Source: JBGTKH01 sp041744735
GTDB lineage: Bacteria; Planctomycetota; Planctomycetia; Pirellulales; Pirellulaceae
Assembly (NCBI GenBank): GCA_041744735.1
Contig: JBGTKH010000404.1
Coordinates: 1-10,320, forward strand
Direction: 5' to 3'
DNA length: 10,320 nt
Position 1 is the stretch's first letter. Each line of letters begins with the position of its first letter. Position numbers and translations under genes: made by a program. Below the pieces are notes generated by a model. The model had not been told where the DNA came from, did no database searches, and saw only the letters and a list, made by a program, of their open reading frames with translations. Shown piece after piece: positions 1 to 6,267 of this stretch.

Positions 1-625
1 CCGACGGTTTGTCCGACGCCTTCTCCGCAGTCGCCGCCGATGGTTCGGTTTGGCGAATGAAGTTTTCCAGTACGCCCAGGTAGCCGTCAAGTGCGGCGGC
101 GTCGGGACCGAGTTCTTTCTTGAGCTCCACGATCTCGTCGCGCACGTCGATGGCTTGCTGGCGGATGTGTTGGAGATCAAGCGACCCGTCGATCAGGCCG
201 CCCACGGTTTTGTTGAAGAATTGCTTGACCGGGGGCACGGCCAACAGCGGGAAGCGGTCCTCCAATTCGGACACGGTCTTCGCGTTCAAGCCTCCGCTTT
301 GCAATTGCTTGATCAAATCTTCCGGCGGCGTGTCACTTTTTGCCGGCGCCGCTTTGAGCGGCTCGGCTGCGGTCGCGCCGGGCGTTACCGCCGTGGTTTT
401 GGGTGCCGCGTCGCCAAAGTAGATCGACGCGACTTTCGCGCGCTGGATCGACAGTTCGCCCAGCAGTTCGCTGTGCAGCTTGACCTCTTTTTCGTTCAGC
501 GACACGACCTTGCCGCTGAGTGTGTCGCCGTTGACCAATTGAATTGTGTCGGCAGCGGCTTCGGACGAGCAATAGAATGCGACACCAATCGCCAATAAAC
601 AGAGAGATACACGGGTGGCGTTCAT
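1..625 (-). CDS. Secreted protein with N-terminal 'NGD' beta domain, partial (C-terminus off window)
   Basis: An open frame of 208 codons runs from ATG at 625 to the left edge without a stop, so the 3' end is missing. The start is well supported: a near-perfect Shine-Dalgarno AAGGAGG lies 8 bases upstream. Residues 1-25 form a Sec-type signal peptide (a short basic start, a hydrophobic core around LCLLAIGVAF, and AAA before a probable cut at 25/26), which predicts export. Residues 26-72 alternate polar and hydrophobic residues (IQLVNGDTLSGKVVSLNE, ending KVASIYFGD). This resembles a small beta domain that I associate with exported planctomycete proteins; that link is from memory. Residues 73-100 are an Ala/Pro/Thr linker, and residues 101-195 look helical with coiled-coil character (VRDEIVELKKELG). 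No catalytic motif is visible and the function is unknown. The H1-like gene lies 241 bases upstream on the same strand. Confidence 0.85.
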   Translation of the reverse strand, partial: MNATRVSLCLLAIGVAFYCSSEAAADTIQLVNGDTLSGKVVSLNEKEVKLHSELLGELSIQRAKVASIYFGDAAPKTTAVTPGATAAEPLKAAPAKSDTPPEDLIKQLQSGGLNAKTVSELEDRFPLLAVPPVKQFFNKTVGGLIDGSLDLQHIRQQAIDVRDEIVELKKELGPDAAALDGYLGVLENFIRQTEPSAATAEKASDKPS

Positions 626-633
626 GACATTTG

Positions 634-640
634 CCTCCTT
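634..640 (-). promoter_or_regulatory. Strong Shine-Dalgarno of the secreted-protein gene
   Basis: The minus strand reads AAGGAGG, 8 bases before ATG at 625. It fixes that start over the out-of-frame ATG at 630, which hits TGA two codons later. Most other genes in the window have weak or no such signal, so this gene is probably translated efficiently. Confidence 0.8.
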
Positions 641-778
641 CTCGAGAATGTGAACACGACGAGTTCCGCGACAACGGCCCAATCCTCAATGTAACACGGT
701 GGGCCGGGTAGTGAAACCGCGCAGCCTTCTCGCACCTCCTGCAAACGTTCACGTCCACCGCCGCGCGGCGCATAGAAT

Positions 779-819
779 AGGCCGGTTCGCGCCCGCGTGT
801 TTGGGGTCGCGCCCGGCCT
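779..819. terminator. GC-rich hairpin, possible terminator downstream of the H1-like gene
   Basis: The 7-base arms AGGCCGG (779-785) and CCGGCCT (813-819) pair perfectly. They can extend by CGCG/CGCG across a small TT/C internal loop, leaving a 16-base loop. The hairpin lies about 50 bases past the minus-strand H1-like stop codon. No clean T-run follows on either strand (CCTTTCTC on plus, CCTATTCT on minus), so the terminator role is only suggested. Otherwise the gap 626-866 holds only the Shine-Dalgarno at 634-640 and a smaller stem, GCGGC/GCCGC, at 846-860. Confidence 0.3.
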
Positions 820-866
820 TTCTCGTTGTAGTCATGAAAGCAATTGCGGCGTCGTGCCGCGCGAGC

Positions 867-986
867 CTACTTTTTCTTCGCCGGTGTTTTCTTACCGGCC
901 GGCTTCGCCTTGGGCGACCGCGTTGCGGTGGCTTTCTTGCCGGAGGTCTTCTTGGGGGCCGCTTTGGTCGTCTTCTTAGCTGCCAT
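867..986 (-). CDS. Small lysine-rich histone H1-like protein, 39 aa
   Basis: ATG at 986 to TAG at 867-869 encodes 39 residues beginning MAAKKTTKAAPKKTSGKK and ending PAGKKTPAKKK. The composition is 14 Lys, 9 Ala, 6 Thr and 4 Pro, with one Arg and no acidic or aromatic residue. This is the composition of eukaryotic histone H1 tails and of bacterial H1-like proteins (the Chlamydia Hc1/Hc2 C-terminal regions and similar proteins in Planctomycetes). By analogy it should bind DNA or RNA through charge and help compact the nucleoid; that role is inferred from composition only. An in-frame TAG two codons before the ATG rules out a longer protein. GAGGAG lies 9 bases upstream as ribosome-binding site. 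The gene is monocistronic by spacing, with long non-coding flanks. An intrinsically disordered ribosome-associated peptide is the main alternative. Confidence 0.8.
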   Translation of the reverse strand: MAAKKTTKAAPKKTSGKKATATRSPKAKPAGKKTPAKKK

Positions 987-1567
987 GTCCTATGGCTCCT
1001 CGTTTACGGGCGTTGGTGTTTACTGCGTCGTGTTCCCCTTGAACGCCCGCGCTTGGGGAACCTGTTCGCGCCGCGCCAATCGAATTTCGCGCGGCGAGTG
1101 AATCGCACAAGCGACTCACGGTGTTTGTCCTTCCGTGTTCCAACGAGCGAAAGTGTGTCGTCGCTTCAAAGCTCGAGGCTGTTGACCAGCAAGACAAACT
1201 TCGACGAGTTGGATTGTGTCGCGAGTAAGCAGATCATAGCGGCAACGTTTGTTGGTTGCCGCTATCGGCCACCTGCTCAACTCGCCTCACTTCACGCATT
1301 GAAGCAAGTTTGCCTCTCTTTCGTCAAGATGAGTTGTTCAACTTGAGATGAATTGGCGCGAAATAATTCAGACGCGCGGCGACGAACGTCGCGCGTGACA
1401 TGATGATCGATCACATGCGCTGACGAATGCGCACGCTTGTGAACTGCAACAACAACGATGCGGAGTGCGCGCTCGGAGCGCACGCCGCGGCGACTCGCTC
1501 CGCGTTGGGTCGCGGTTAAACGATTGAGTTCGAATCGCGCGCGGCAACCTACTCCCGCAAGTGATCG
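987..1567. other. 581-base non-coding stretch between divergent genes, with several hairpins
   Basis: No convincing coding frame exists here. The stretch separates the minus-strand H1-like gene from the plus-strand HEAT gene, so it should carry both promoters; I found no good -35/-10 pair. Stems visible are 1098-1119 (9 bp, one mismatch, ACAA loop), 1236-1265 (11 bp, perfect), 1372-1396 (about 10 bp with a bulge) and 1465-1483 (GTGCGC/GCGCAC, 7-base loop). The octamer TGATCGAT occurs at 1404-1411 and again at 1562-1569, where it overlaps the first possible start of the HEAT gene. The stretch may hold a long leader or a small RNA; nothing matches a known RNA family. Confidence 0.5.
1236..1265. 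repeat. Perfect 11-bp hairpin
   Basis: ATAGCGGCAAC (1236-1246) and GTTGCCGCTAT (1255-1265) are exact reverse complements around an 8-base loop, GTTTGTTG. No U-run follows on either strand, so it is not a standard intrinsic terminator. It could be part of a structured RNA or a protein-binding palindrome. Confidence 0.7.
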
Positions 1568-3151
1568 ATGCAAGTTAGGCTCATGGAGATGAACGCTAAC
1601 TTGCAAACGTTGCTTGATGATCTTGATCGCGCAGAAACGTTGAACGCCGATCAGCGCGTCGTCTGCGCGCGGCGCACGCAGTGGTTGATCGGCGCATCGC
1701 ATGGGAACGTGAACGAACTGCTTGACGCGCTAACGCAGCGTGCTCCGCCAAAGGCCAATGGCGCCGCGGATAAGATGCTCGCCGCCGTACTCTCGCACTT
1801 GGTCCAGAGGCAACGTGTCGGAAAACAAAATGAGTCGTTGCACGCCGAGCGACCGGAAGAAGCAATTGGCCGCATCGCCCTGCTGTATAAGCACTTAGGG
1901 TCAGGCAGCCGAGCCAGAAATCAACTCCTGGCGGCACTTTCGGCGGCCAATGAGCGACCCGCGCTCGTCGAGTTTGCGGCCATCATGGCATGCGATCCTC
2001 CGCGCGATGGCAACGACGTGGCGGTTGTCCTTTCGCCTCTGTTTCAGCGCAAGGATTATGATCCGTCGGCCCTGTTTCCGCGGCTGCTTGATGGCTTAGC
2101 GCATCCGATGGCCGCGGGCGCGATCTTGGACTTGGCCAACTTTGTCACGCGCGAGCAACTCGTGCCTCGTCATCCGGCTGCCGAGCGGACGTTGCAATTG
2201 TCAGCGCTGTTGGGCGGCCTCGTCGCGCGGCTGGGCCAATGGGAAGAACGTCCCGATGAAGTAAGCGATGCGCCTCAACACGTGAGTGAGAAAATTGCGG
2301 AAGGCATTGCGCTGGCGGTGTCGTTGTGCGACGCGCTGGCCTTGATCGGTGATCGTTCAGTGACTGGCAAGCTTTATCAAGCACTCCAACTGGGCCACCG
2401 CCGATTGCGCACGGAAGCGGCGGCCGCGCTGGCAAAGTTGGGGGAAGAAGCCGGCGTCGCAACGCTCGTGCAACTGGCCGCGGAGCCGGTGGCGCGGTTG
2501 CGAGTGCTGGCATATGCCGAAGAGCTGGGCGTGCTGGATCGACTCGACCCGCAGTTCATAACGCCCGTCGCTCGAGCCGAAGCGGAACTCGCACTGGCGC
2601 TGTCCGAGCCGGCGTTGATGGGCCTGCCGCCCAGCTACTGCGAGTTGGTGGACCAGCGCACGCAGTACTGGCCGGGCTACGACGAGCCCATTGAATGCTA
2701 TCTGTTCCGTTACACGTATCAGTTCGGCCCATCGTCGTACAGCAACATCGGCATCGCGGGCCCGCTGGCTCACACGTTCACCGCCGACATAGCTGACCTT
2801 CCGCCCGACGACATCTACGCTGCCTTCGCCGGCTGGCAGGCCGAGCATGAAGACATTCTCGAGCAGGAGGTTGTCCACGTGACCGATGCTCAACGCGTCG
2901 AAGTCGCGAGATTGGAACGCCGGCTGCGCGACGCGGCCTATGAGGACGTCGAGCCGCTGACGCTCGGCCATTTTTTCGGCGAACGAGTGCTCGTCGCCAC
3001 CGCCCGCCGCGAAGGAACCGTTGGCTTGGCCGTTGTCGATGCCAACGACATCTATTGGTACCCGACCGGCAAGAGTTCCCACCCATTGGGCCCGCGCGAA
3101 GCCTACTGCATCTATAAAGGCCGCAAGCTGCTGCGAACGTTTAACCCGTAG
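1568..3151 (+). CDS. HEAT-repeat protein with a C-terminal uncharacterised domain
   Basis: The 527-codon frame ends with TAG at 3149-3151. Three in-frame ATGs compete: 1568, 1583 (Met6) and 1589 (Met8). None has a good ribosome-binding site; TTAGG upstream of 1583 and GGAG touching 1589 make the later ones at least as likely, so the protein is 520-527 residues. It has no signal peptide and is probably cytoplasmic. Residues 40-225 are helix-rich. Residues about 254-325 show HEAT-like helical pairs (the motif RLRTEAAAALAKLGEEAGV), a scaffold for protein contacts. Residues about 352-527 form a different domain, rich in aromatics (QYWPGYDEPIECYLFRY, then YSNIGIAGPL, then LPPDDIYAAFAGWQAEH, then NDIYWYPTGKSSH). 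I cannot name it; similar tails seem to recur in HEAT proteins of planctomycetes and myxobacteria, from memory. No catalytic motif is seen. The gene stands alone on its strand and converges on the PIN-partner gene. Confidence 0.85.
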   Translation: MQVRLMEMNANLQTLLDDLDRAETLNADQRVVCARRTQWLIGASHGNVNELLDALTQRAPPKANGAADKMLAAVLSHLVQRQRVGKQNESLHAERPEEAIGRIALLYKHLGSGSRARNQLLAALSAANERPALVEFAAIMACDPPRDGNDVAVVLSPLFQRKDYDPSALFPRLLDGLAHPMAAGAILDLANFVTREQLVPRHPAAERTLQLSALLGGLVARLGQWEERPDEVSDAPQHVSEKIAEGIALAVSLCDALALIGDRSVTGKLYQALQLGHRRLRTEAAAALAKLGEEAGVATLVQLAAEPVARLRVLAYAEELGVLDRLDPQFITPVARAEAELALALSEPALMGLPPSYCELVDQRTQYWPGYDEPIECYLFRYTYQFGPSSYSNIGIAGPLAHTFTADIADLPPDDIYAAFAGWQAEHEDILEQEVVHVTDAQRVEVARLERRLRDAAYEDVEPLTLGHFFGERVLVATARREGTVGLAVVDANDIYWYPTGKSSHPLGPREAYCIYKGRKLLRTFNP

Positions 3152-3190
3152 GCCACCGACGCCGATTCTCGACGCTCACGGATGTTGCTT

Positions 3191-3388
3191 TCATCGTTGT
3201 TTCGTTTGAGTTGTGCGCGACGGAACAGATTTAGTTCGGAGATGTTTGTCCTTGGACGTTTTTTTGGCGTCGCGTGTTCGTTGGCGGTCCTGCCCTTCAC
3301 AAAACTTCAGATAGCCTTCCAAGCCACCGTGTTGCCTGATGAGTTCTTCGCGAACTCGACGAACTTCATCCACATTGAGGTCGGTCAT
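3191..3388 (-). CDS. Small basic partner of the PIN protein, putative antitoxin, 65 aa
   Basis: ATG at 3388 to TGA at 3191-3193. It starts 2 bases after the PIN stop codon (TAG, TC, ATG). A strong ACGGAGGT Shine-Dalgarno lies inside the end of the PIN gene, so the two are very likely translationally coupled. Residues 3-36 form an amphipathic helical segment (DEVRRVREELIRQHGGLEGY). Residues 37-65 are highly basic and probably disordered (many Lys, Arg and Thr). Short proteins with an EIRxIREE-type helix commonly follow PIN proteins of this subtype, and this one fits that pattern. The role of holding the nuclease inactive is inferred from arrangement, not homology to a studied antitoxin. An upstream in-frame start at 3484 would overlap the PIN gene by about 94 bases and lacks support. 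It ends 39 bases from the convergent HEAT gene. Confidence 0.75.
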   Translation of the reverse strand: MTDLNVDEVRRVREELIRQHGGLEGYLKFCEGQDRQRTRDAKKTSKDKHLRTKSVPSRTTQTKQR

Positions 3389-3390
3389 GA

Positions 3391-3894
3391 CTAGCTGGAC
3401 CTCCGTATTGTTTGCCCCCAGCGGATCTGAGGAATCGACTCCGGCGAGACGATGAGTGGCGCACGTAACTGCAGACGCTGGCACACTTCTTCGAGTTTAA
3501 CTTGCGACACTGGGTTGCACAAATGGGCGTAGTTCCAAGTAAGCAGGTAGTCGACTTCGTGGGCTGCGGCAATGGCCATTTGCATCGCGTCGCCTTGTTT
3601 GCTTGCCGGCAAAAGTCCCGTTTCCATCAGTTCCTTGGCGGCGGAGTATGTGCCTTTTGTCACTGGCAAGCGGGAAATCTTACGAGCCATCTTCACACAG
3701 TCACTCTGTCTAGCAAATATGCCGGCCTCAAGTTCGTTCAAGGTTGTAATAGAAATCCACAATCGAAAGTGTCGACGCTCAAACTCCCACCAATCTCGCG
3801 TGTGAATCCGACGTGCGACAGACGTCACGTCGTGGCCTTCGTACCAATACGCTGAAATGATATTCGTATCCAGGTAAACACTCGGTAATGGCAT
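3391..3894 (-). CDS. PIN-domain ribonuclease, VapC-like toxin, 167 aa
   Basis: PIN domains are Mg-dependent single-strand RNA nucleases, and VapC toxins cut tRNA or rRNA. The acidic set is present: Asp9 in VYLDTNIISAYW, Glu54 in TTLNELEAG, Asp102 in KQGDAMQMA, and Asp115/Asn121 in VDYLLTWNYAHLCN. The TWN..H..N motif and the following PLIVSPESI segment match a PIN subtype whose downstream neighbour is a small helical protein, as seen here. Start choice: ATG at 3894 has GGAG 9 bases upstream and lies 20 bases after the galE stop. A GTG at 3936 would add 14 residues and overlap the galE end. All catalytic positions are intact, so it is probably active unless restrained. It sits immediately behind galE without a promoter of its own that I can see, so it is probably expressed from the galE transcript. 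Confidence 0.85.
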   Translation of the reverse strand: MPLPSVYLDTNIISAYWYEGHDVTSVARRIHTRDWWEFERRHFRLWISITTLNELEAGIFARQSDCVKMARKISRLPVTKGTYSAAKELMETGLLPASKQGDAMQMAIAAAHEVDYLLTWNYAHLCNPVSQVKLEEVCQRLQLRAPLIVSPESIPQIRWGQTIRRSS

Positions 3895-3916
3895 TGACCG
3901 TGGCTCCACGGTTTTT
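3895..3916. promoter_or_regulatory. Hairpin at the galE/PIN junction covering the PIN ribosome-binding site
   Basis: On the minus strand, ACCGTGG AG CCACGGT (3912 down to 3897) is a perfect 7-bp inverted repeat. Only 6 or fewer pairs can form around a real loop. The GGAG that serves the PIN start lies in its top, and the ATG follows 2 bases after the stem. The galE stop codon TAA (3917-3915) overlaps its foot by a few bases. Ribosomes finishing galE would melt it, which suggests coupled translation. Read on the plus strand, the same stem is followed by TTTT and could act as a weak terminator of antisense transcription. Confidence 0.5.
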
Positions 3917-4919
3917 AATGATCGTTCTCGTGCCACAGATCTCGATATCCGTTCGGATGCGCTTTGTGCCAGCGCCAGGCGGAGGCGACGATCGATTCGA
4001 TGTCGGTATATTGCGGTTGCCAGGCGAGTGTTTTTTGTGCCAGCGATGAGTCGGCGACTAACTCGGCGGGGTCGCCAGCGCGTCGGTCGCCGATCTTGGC
4101 GGGGATGGGATGGCCGGTGACTTGGCGGCAGGCGTCGATCACTTCGAGCACGCTGTAACCGCGGCCCGTACCAAGATTCAGCTTGAGGCCCACGCCGGGC
4201 TTCAAAAGTTCAAGAGCCTTGAGATGCGCATCCGCCAAATCGTCGACGTGAATGTAATCGCGAATGCACGTGCCGTCGGGTGTGGGATAATCTTGGCCGA
4301 AAATGACGACGTGCTCTCGCTGCCCGAGGGCGACCTGCAGCACGATGGGGATGAGATGCGATTCGGGATCGTGGTCTTCGCCCAGATCGCCGTCGGGCGA
4401 GGCTCCCGAGGCATTGAAGTAACGCAGCGCCGCGTAGCCCCAGCCGTACGCATTCGCGTAGTCTTCCATGGCATGTTCGATGACTAGCTTGGTGAAGCCG
4501 TACGGATTGATCGGCTGCTGCGGTTCGCTTTCCGTGATCGGCACTTGCTGCGGTGTGCCGTACGTCGCACAGGTGCTGGAAAACACCATCCGCGAAACAC
4601 CGGCGGCGCGCATCGCTTCCAGCAGCGTGCACGTGGCGACGACGTTGTTTTGATAATACTTGGCCGGGTTCGTCACCGATTCGCCGACGAGTGCGAAAGC
4701 GGCGAAATGCATCACCGCGTCGATGCGCTGGTCGCGCAATGCCGATTCGAGTTTCGGGCGGTCGGCAATGTCTCCTTCGATCAGACGACCGCTCGGCGCG
4801 GCAGCACGGTGGCCCGCCACGAGATTATCGTAGACCCAAACGTCAGTGCCGGTTCGCTCAAGGAGCCGCGCCGCATGCGAGCCAACGTAGCCGGCGCCAC
4901 CGGTGACCAGAATGTTCAT
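3915..4919 (-). CDS. galE: UDP-glucose 4-epimerase
   Basis: GalE interconverts UDP-glucose and UDP-galactose in the cytoplasm with tightly bound NAD, feeding galactose metabolism and glycan synthesis. The frame gives 334 residues, close to the family's usual 330-340. The NAD-binding Rossmann motif GGAGYVG is at residues 7-13, with Asp31 in VYDNLVAGH. The catalytic pair is Tyr140 and Lys144 (NPYGFTK), with Thr116 in FSSTCATYG at the usual Ser/Thr position. Typical family blocks follow: ALRYFNASGASPDG, FGQDYPTPDGTCIRDYIHVDDLA and LNLGTGRGYSVLEV. By eye, the residue matching E. coli Tyr299 (the gate that excludes N-acetyl sugars) is Leu288, so UDP-GlcNAc might also be accepted. The start at 4919 places the Rossmann motif correctly; a 56-residue upstream extension is open but does not look like protein. 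It is followed by the PIN and partner genes on the same strand and is divergent from kdsD. Confidence 0.95.
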   Translation of the reverse strand: MNILVTGGAGYVGSHAARLLERTGTDVWVYDNLVAGHRAAAPSGRLIEGDIADRPKLESALRDQRIDAVMHFAAFALVGESVTNPAKYYQNNVVATCTLLEAMRAAGVSRMVFSSTCATYGTPQQVPITESEPQQPINPYGFTKLVIEHAMEDYANAYGWGYAALRYFNASGASPDGDLGEDHDPESHLIPIVLQVALGQREHVVIFGQDYPTPDGTCIRDYIHVDDLADAHLKALELLKPGVGLKLNLGTGRGYSVLEVIDACRQVTGHPIPAKIGDRRAGDPAELVADSSLAQKTLAWQPQYTDIESIVASAWRWHKAHPNGYRDLWHENDH

Positions 4920-5160
4920 CGTGTTTGGCCTCGAAAATGAAAGCGGATGTTGCTCAGGGTACTCCCGTGCCGCCCCGTGCCACACAGGATACTCAATTTT
5001 GGCTGGCGTTTCGCTGTCAGTTTGGCGAGTGGTTTGCGGAATTGCCGTTGACTCTGGTGACGAGATTTGGCTACGGTACCGCCCCATTTTACGTCTGCTT
5101 CACCTCTCAGATTCAGACGAATCGACAAATTCCGTTCGACTAACCTTTGTGGGCACTTTC
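4920..5160. promoter_or_regulatory. Divergent promoter region between galE and kdsD
   Basis: These 241 bases separate the two divergent start codons and should hold both promoters. The only candidate I see for kdsD is TTGACT (5048-5053) with TACGGT (5072-5077), spacer 18 and a weak -10. An 8-base palindrome, CGGTACCG, lies at 5074-5081 over that -10 and could be an operator. Nothing convincing is visible for galE. Confidence 0.3.
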
Positions 5161-6267
5161 ATGAATACGCATGCCGCAGTTCGCCGTCTGCCGCTGACCG
5201 AGTTCGAGCAACTTCGACTGGCTCGCGATATTATCCGCGCCGAAGGACAAGCACTGCTGGCATTGGCTGATCGCTTGAGCGGCGAATTCTGCCAAGCCAT
5301 CGATTTGCTGGTTGAATGTTCGGGGAGCGTGATCGTGTCCGGCATGGGCAAAGCGGGTTTGGTTGGGCAGAAGCTGGTCGCCACGCTGGCTTCAACGGGC
5401 ACGCGCAGCCATTTTCTTCATCCGGCCGAAGCGGTACATGGCGATTTGGGACGGATCCACCGCGACGACGTCATTTTGATGCTTTCGCAGAGCGGCGAAA
5501 CCGAAGAGATCGTGCGGCTGCTGCCGACGCTGGCGGAAATGCAAGTGCCTCTGATCGCGATCACGGCAAAGACGGACAGCAAACTAGCGCGGTACGCAAC
5601 GGTGATCCTCGATATTGGACCGCTTAAGGAAGCCTGTCCGCTGGGCTTGGCACCCAGCACCAGCACGACCGTGATGTTGGCGCTGGGCGACGCCTTGGCC
5701 TTGGTCGCCAGCCGCGTGCGGAATTTCGGGCCGGAGGATTTCGCGCGGTTCCACCCCGCCGGCAGCCTCGGCCGCAAGTTAGCGAAAGTCGAAGATGTGA
5801 TGCGGCCGTTGGACCAGTGCCGCGTTGCGGACGATGGGAAGACGGTCAGACAAGTGCTCGTCGAAGGCGGTCGCCCGGGACGGCGCACAGGTGCGATTCT
5901 GCTTACGAACCAGGCGGGAGAATTGACCGGCATCTTTACCGACAGCGATCTGGCTCGCCTGTTCGAGCGCAAGTGCGATCAGGCCGTCGATCAGCCGATC
6001 CTCAATGTCATGACGGCCGCGCCGCTGGCCGTATCGCTCGGAAGCAAGCTCAGCGACGCCGTAGATCTGTTAGTGCAGCGAAAGATCAGCGAGTTGCCGG
6101 TGCTCGACTCACACGGAAAGCCGGTGGGGCTCATCGACATTACCGACGTGCTGGGAATGCTGCCGCGAGATGCCGCGGAACTCGCAGACGCGGTCGATGA
6201 TGCCAATGCCGACGAGCCATCGAAGCCACCGGTTCGCACCACGCTGCCGTTCGCACGCAAGCAGTAG
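5161..6267 (+). CDS. kdsD: Arabinose-5-phosphate isomerase (KdsD/KpsF family), SIS plus two CBS domains
   Basis: The enzyme converts ribulose 5-phosphate to arabinose 5-phosphate, the first committed step to Kdo, the inner-core sugar of lipopolysaccharide. The frame gives 368 residues, longer than E. coli KdsD (328). The SIS sugar-isomerase domain spans about 45-185: SGMGKAG (60-66), HPAEAVHGDLG (87-97), SQSGETEE (109-116) and APSTSTTVMLALGDALA (164-180), then FHPAGSLGRKL. The four E. coli catalytic residues (Lys59, Glu111, Glu152, His193, as I recall them) map with a constant offset of 5 to Lys64, Glu116, Glu157 and His198. Two CBS domains follow at about 212-270 and 283-335. Residues 336-368 are an acidic then Pro/Arg-rich tail. 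ATG at 5161 is chosen because the domain starts nearby; 86 upstream codons are open but unlike protein. Its stop codon lies within the palindromic element at 6264-6463. No kdsA, kdsB or kdsC is nearby. Confidence 0.95.
   Translation: MNTHAAVRRLPLTEFEQLRLARDIIRAEGQALLALADRLSGEFCQAIDLLVECSGSVIVSGMGKAGLVGQKLVATLASTGTRSHFLHPAEAVHGDLGRIHRDDVILMLSQSGETEEIVRLLPTLAEMQVPLIAITAKTDSKLARYATVILDIGPLKEACPLGLAPSTSTTVMLALGDALALVASRVRNFGPEDFARFHPAGSLGRKLAKVEDVMRPLDQCRVADDGKTVRQVLVEGGRPGRRTGAILLTNQAGELTGIFTDSDLARLFERKCDQAVDQPILNVMTAAPLAVSLGSKLSDAVDLLVQRKISELPVLDSHGKPVGLIDITDVLGMLPRDAAELADAVDDANADEPSKPPVRTTLPFARKQ

Noticed and set aside
50..598. Plus-strand open frame of 182 codons
   Set aside because: It lies opposite the secreted-protein gene, which has a signal peptide and a strong Shine-Dalgarno; the plus-strand product has no recognisable features.
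699..1346. Plus-strand open frame of 215 codons
   Set aside because: It covers the H1-like gene on the other strand, its Arg/Leu/Gly-rich composition is typical of a shadow frame in GC-rich DNA, and no ribosome-binding site is seen.
1525..1540. GAGTTCGAATC, resembling a tRNA T-arm
   Set aside because: The flanks do not form a T stem, and no acceptor, D-arm or anticodon arm can be found around it.
1292..1702. Minus-strand open frame of 136 codons
   Set aside because: It overlaps the start of the HEAT gene and its product is Arg-rich without any domain; nothing supports its start.
2357..3082. Minus-strand open frame of 241 codons
   Set aside because: It is wholly inside the HEAT gene on the opposite strand, with no coherent domain.
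4920..5087. 56-residue N-terminal extension of GalE
   Set aside because: The Rossmann fold starts at MNILVTGGAG; the extension is low-quality sequence lying in the divergent promoter region.
4903..5160. 86-codon upstream extension of KdsD
   Set aside because: It overlaps the galE start on the other strand, and KdsD family proteins begin close to the chosen ATG.
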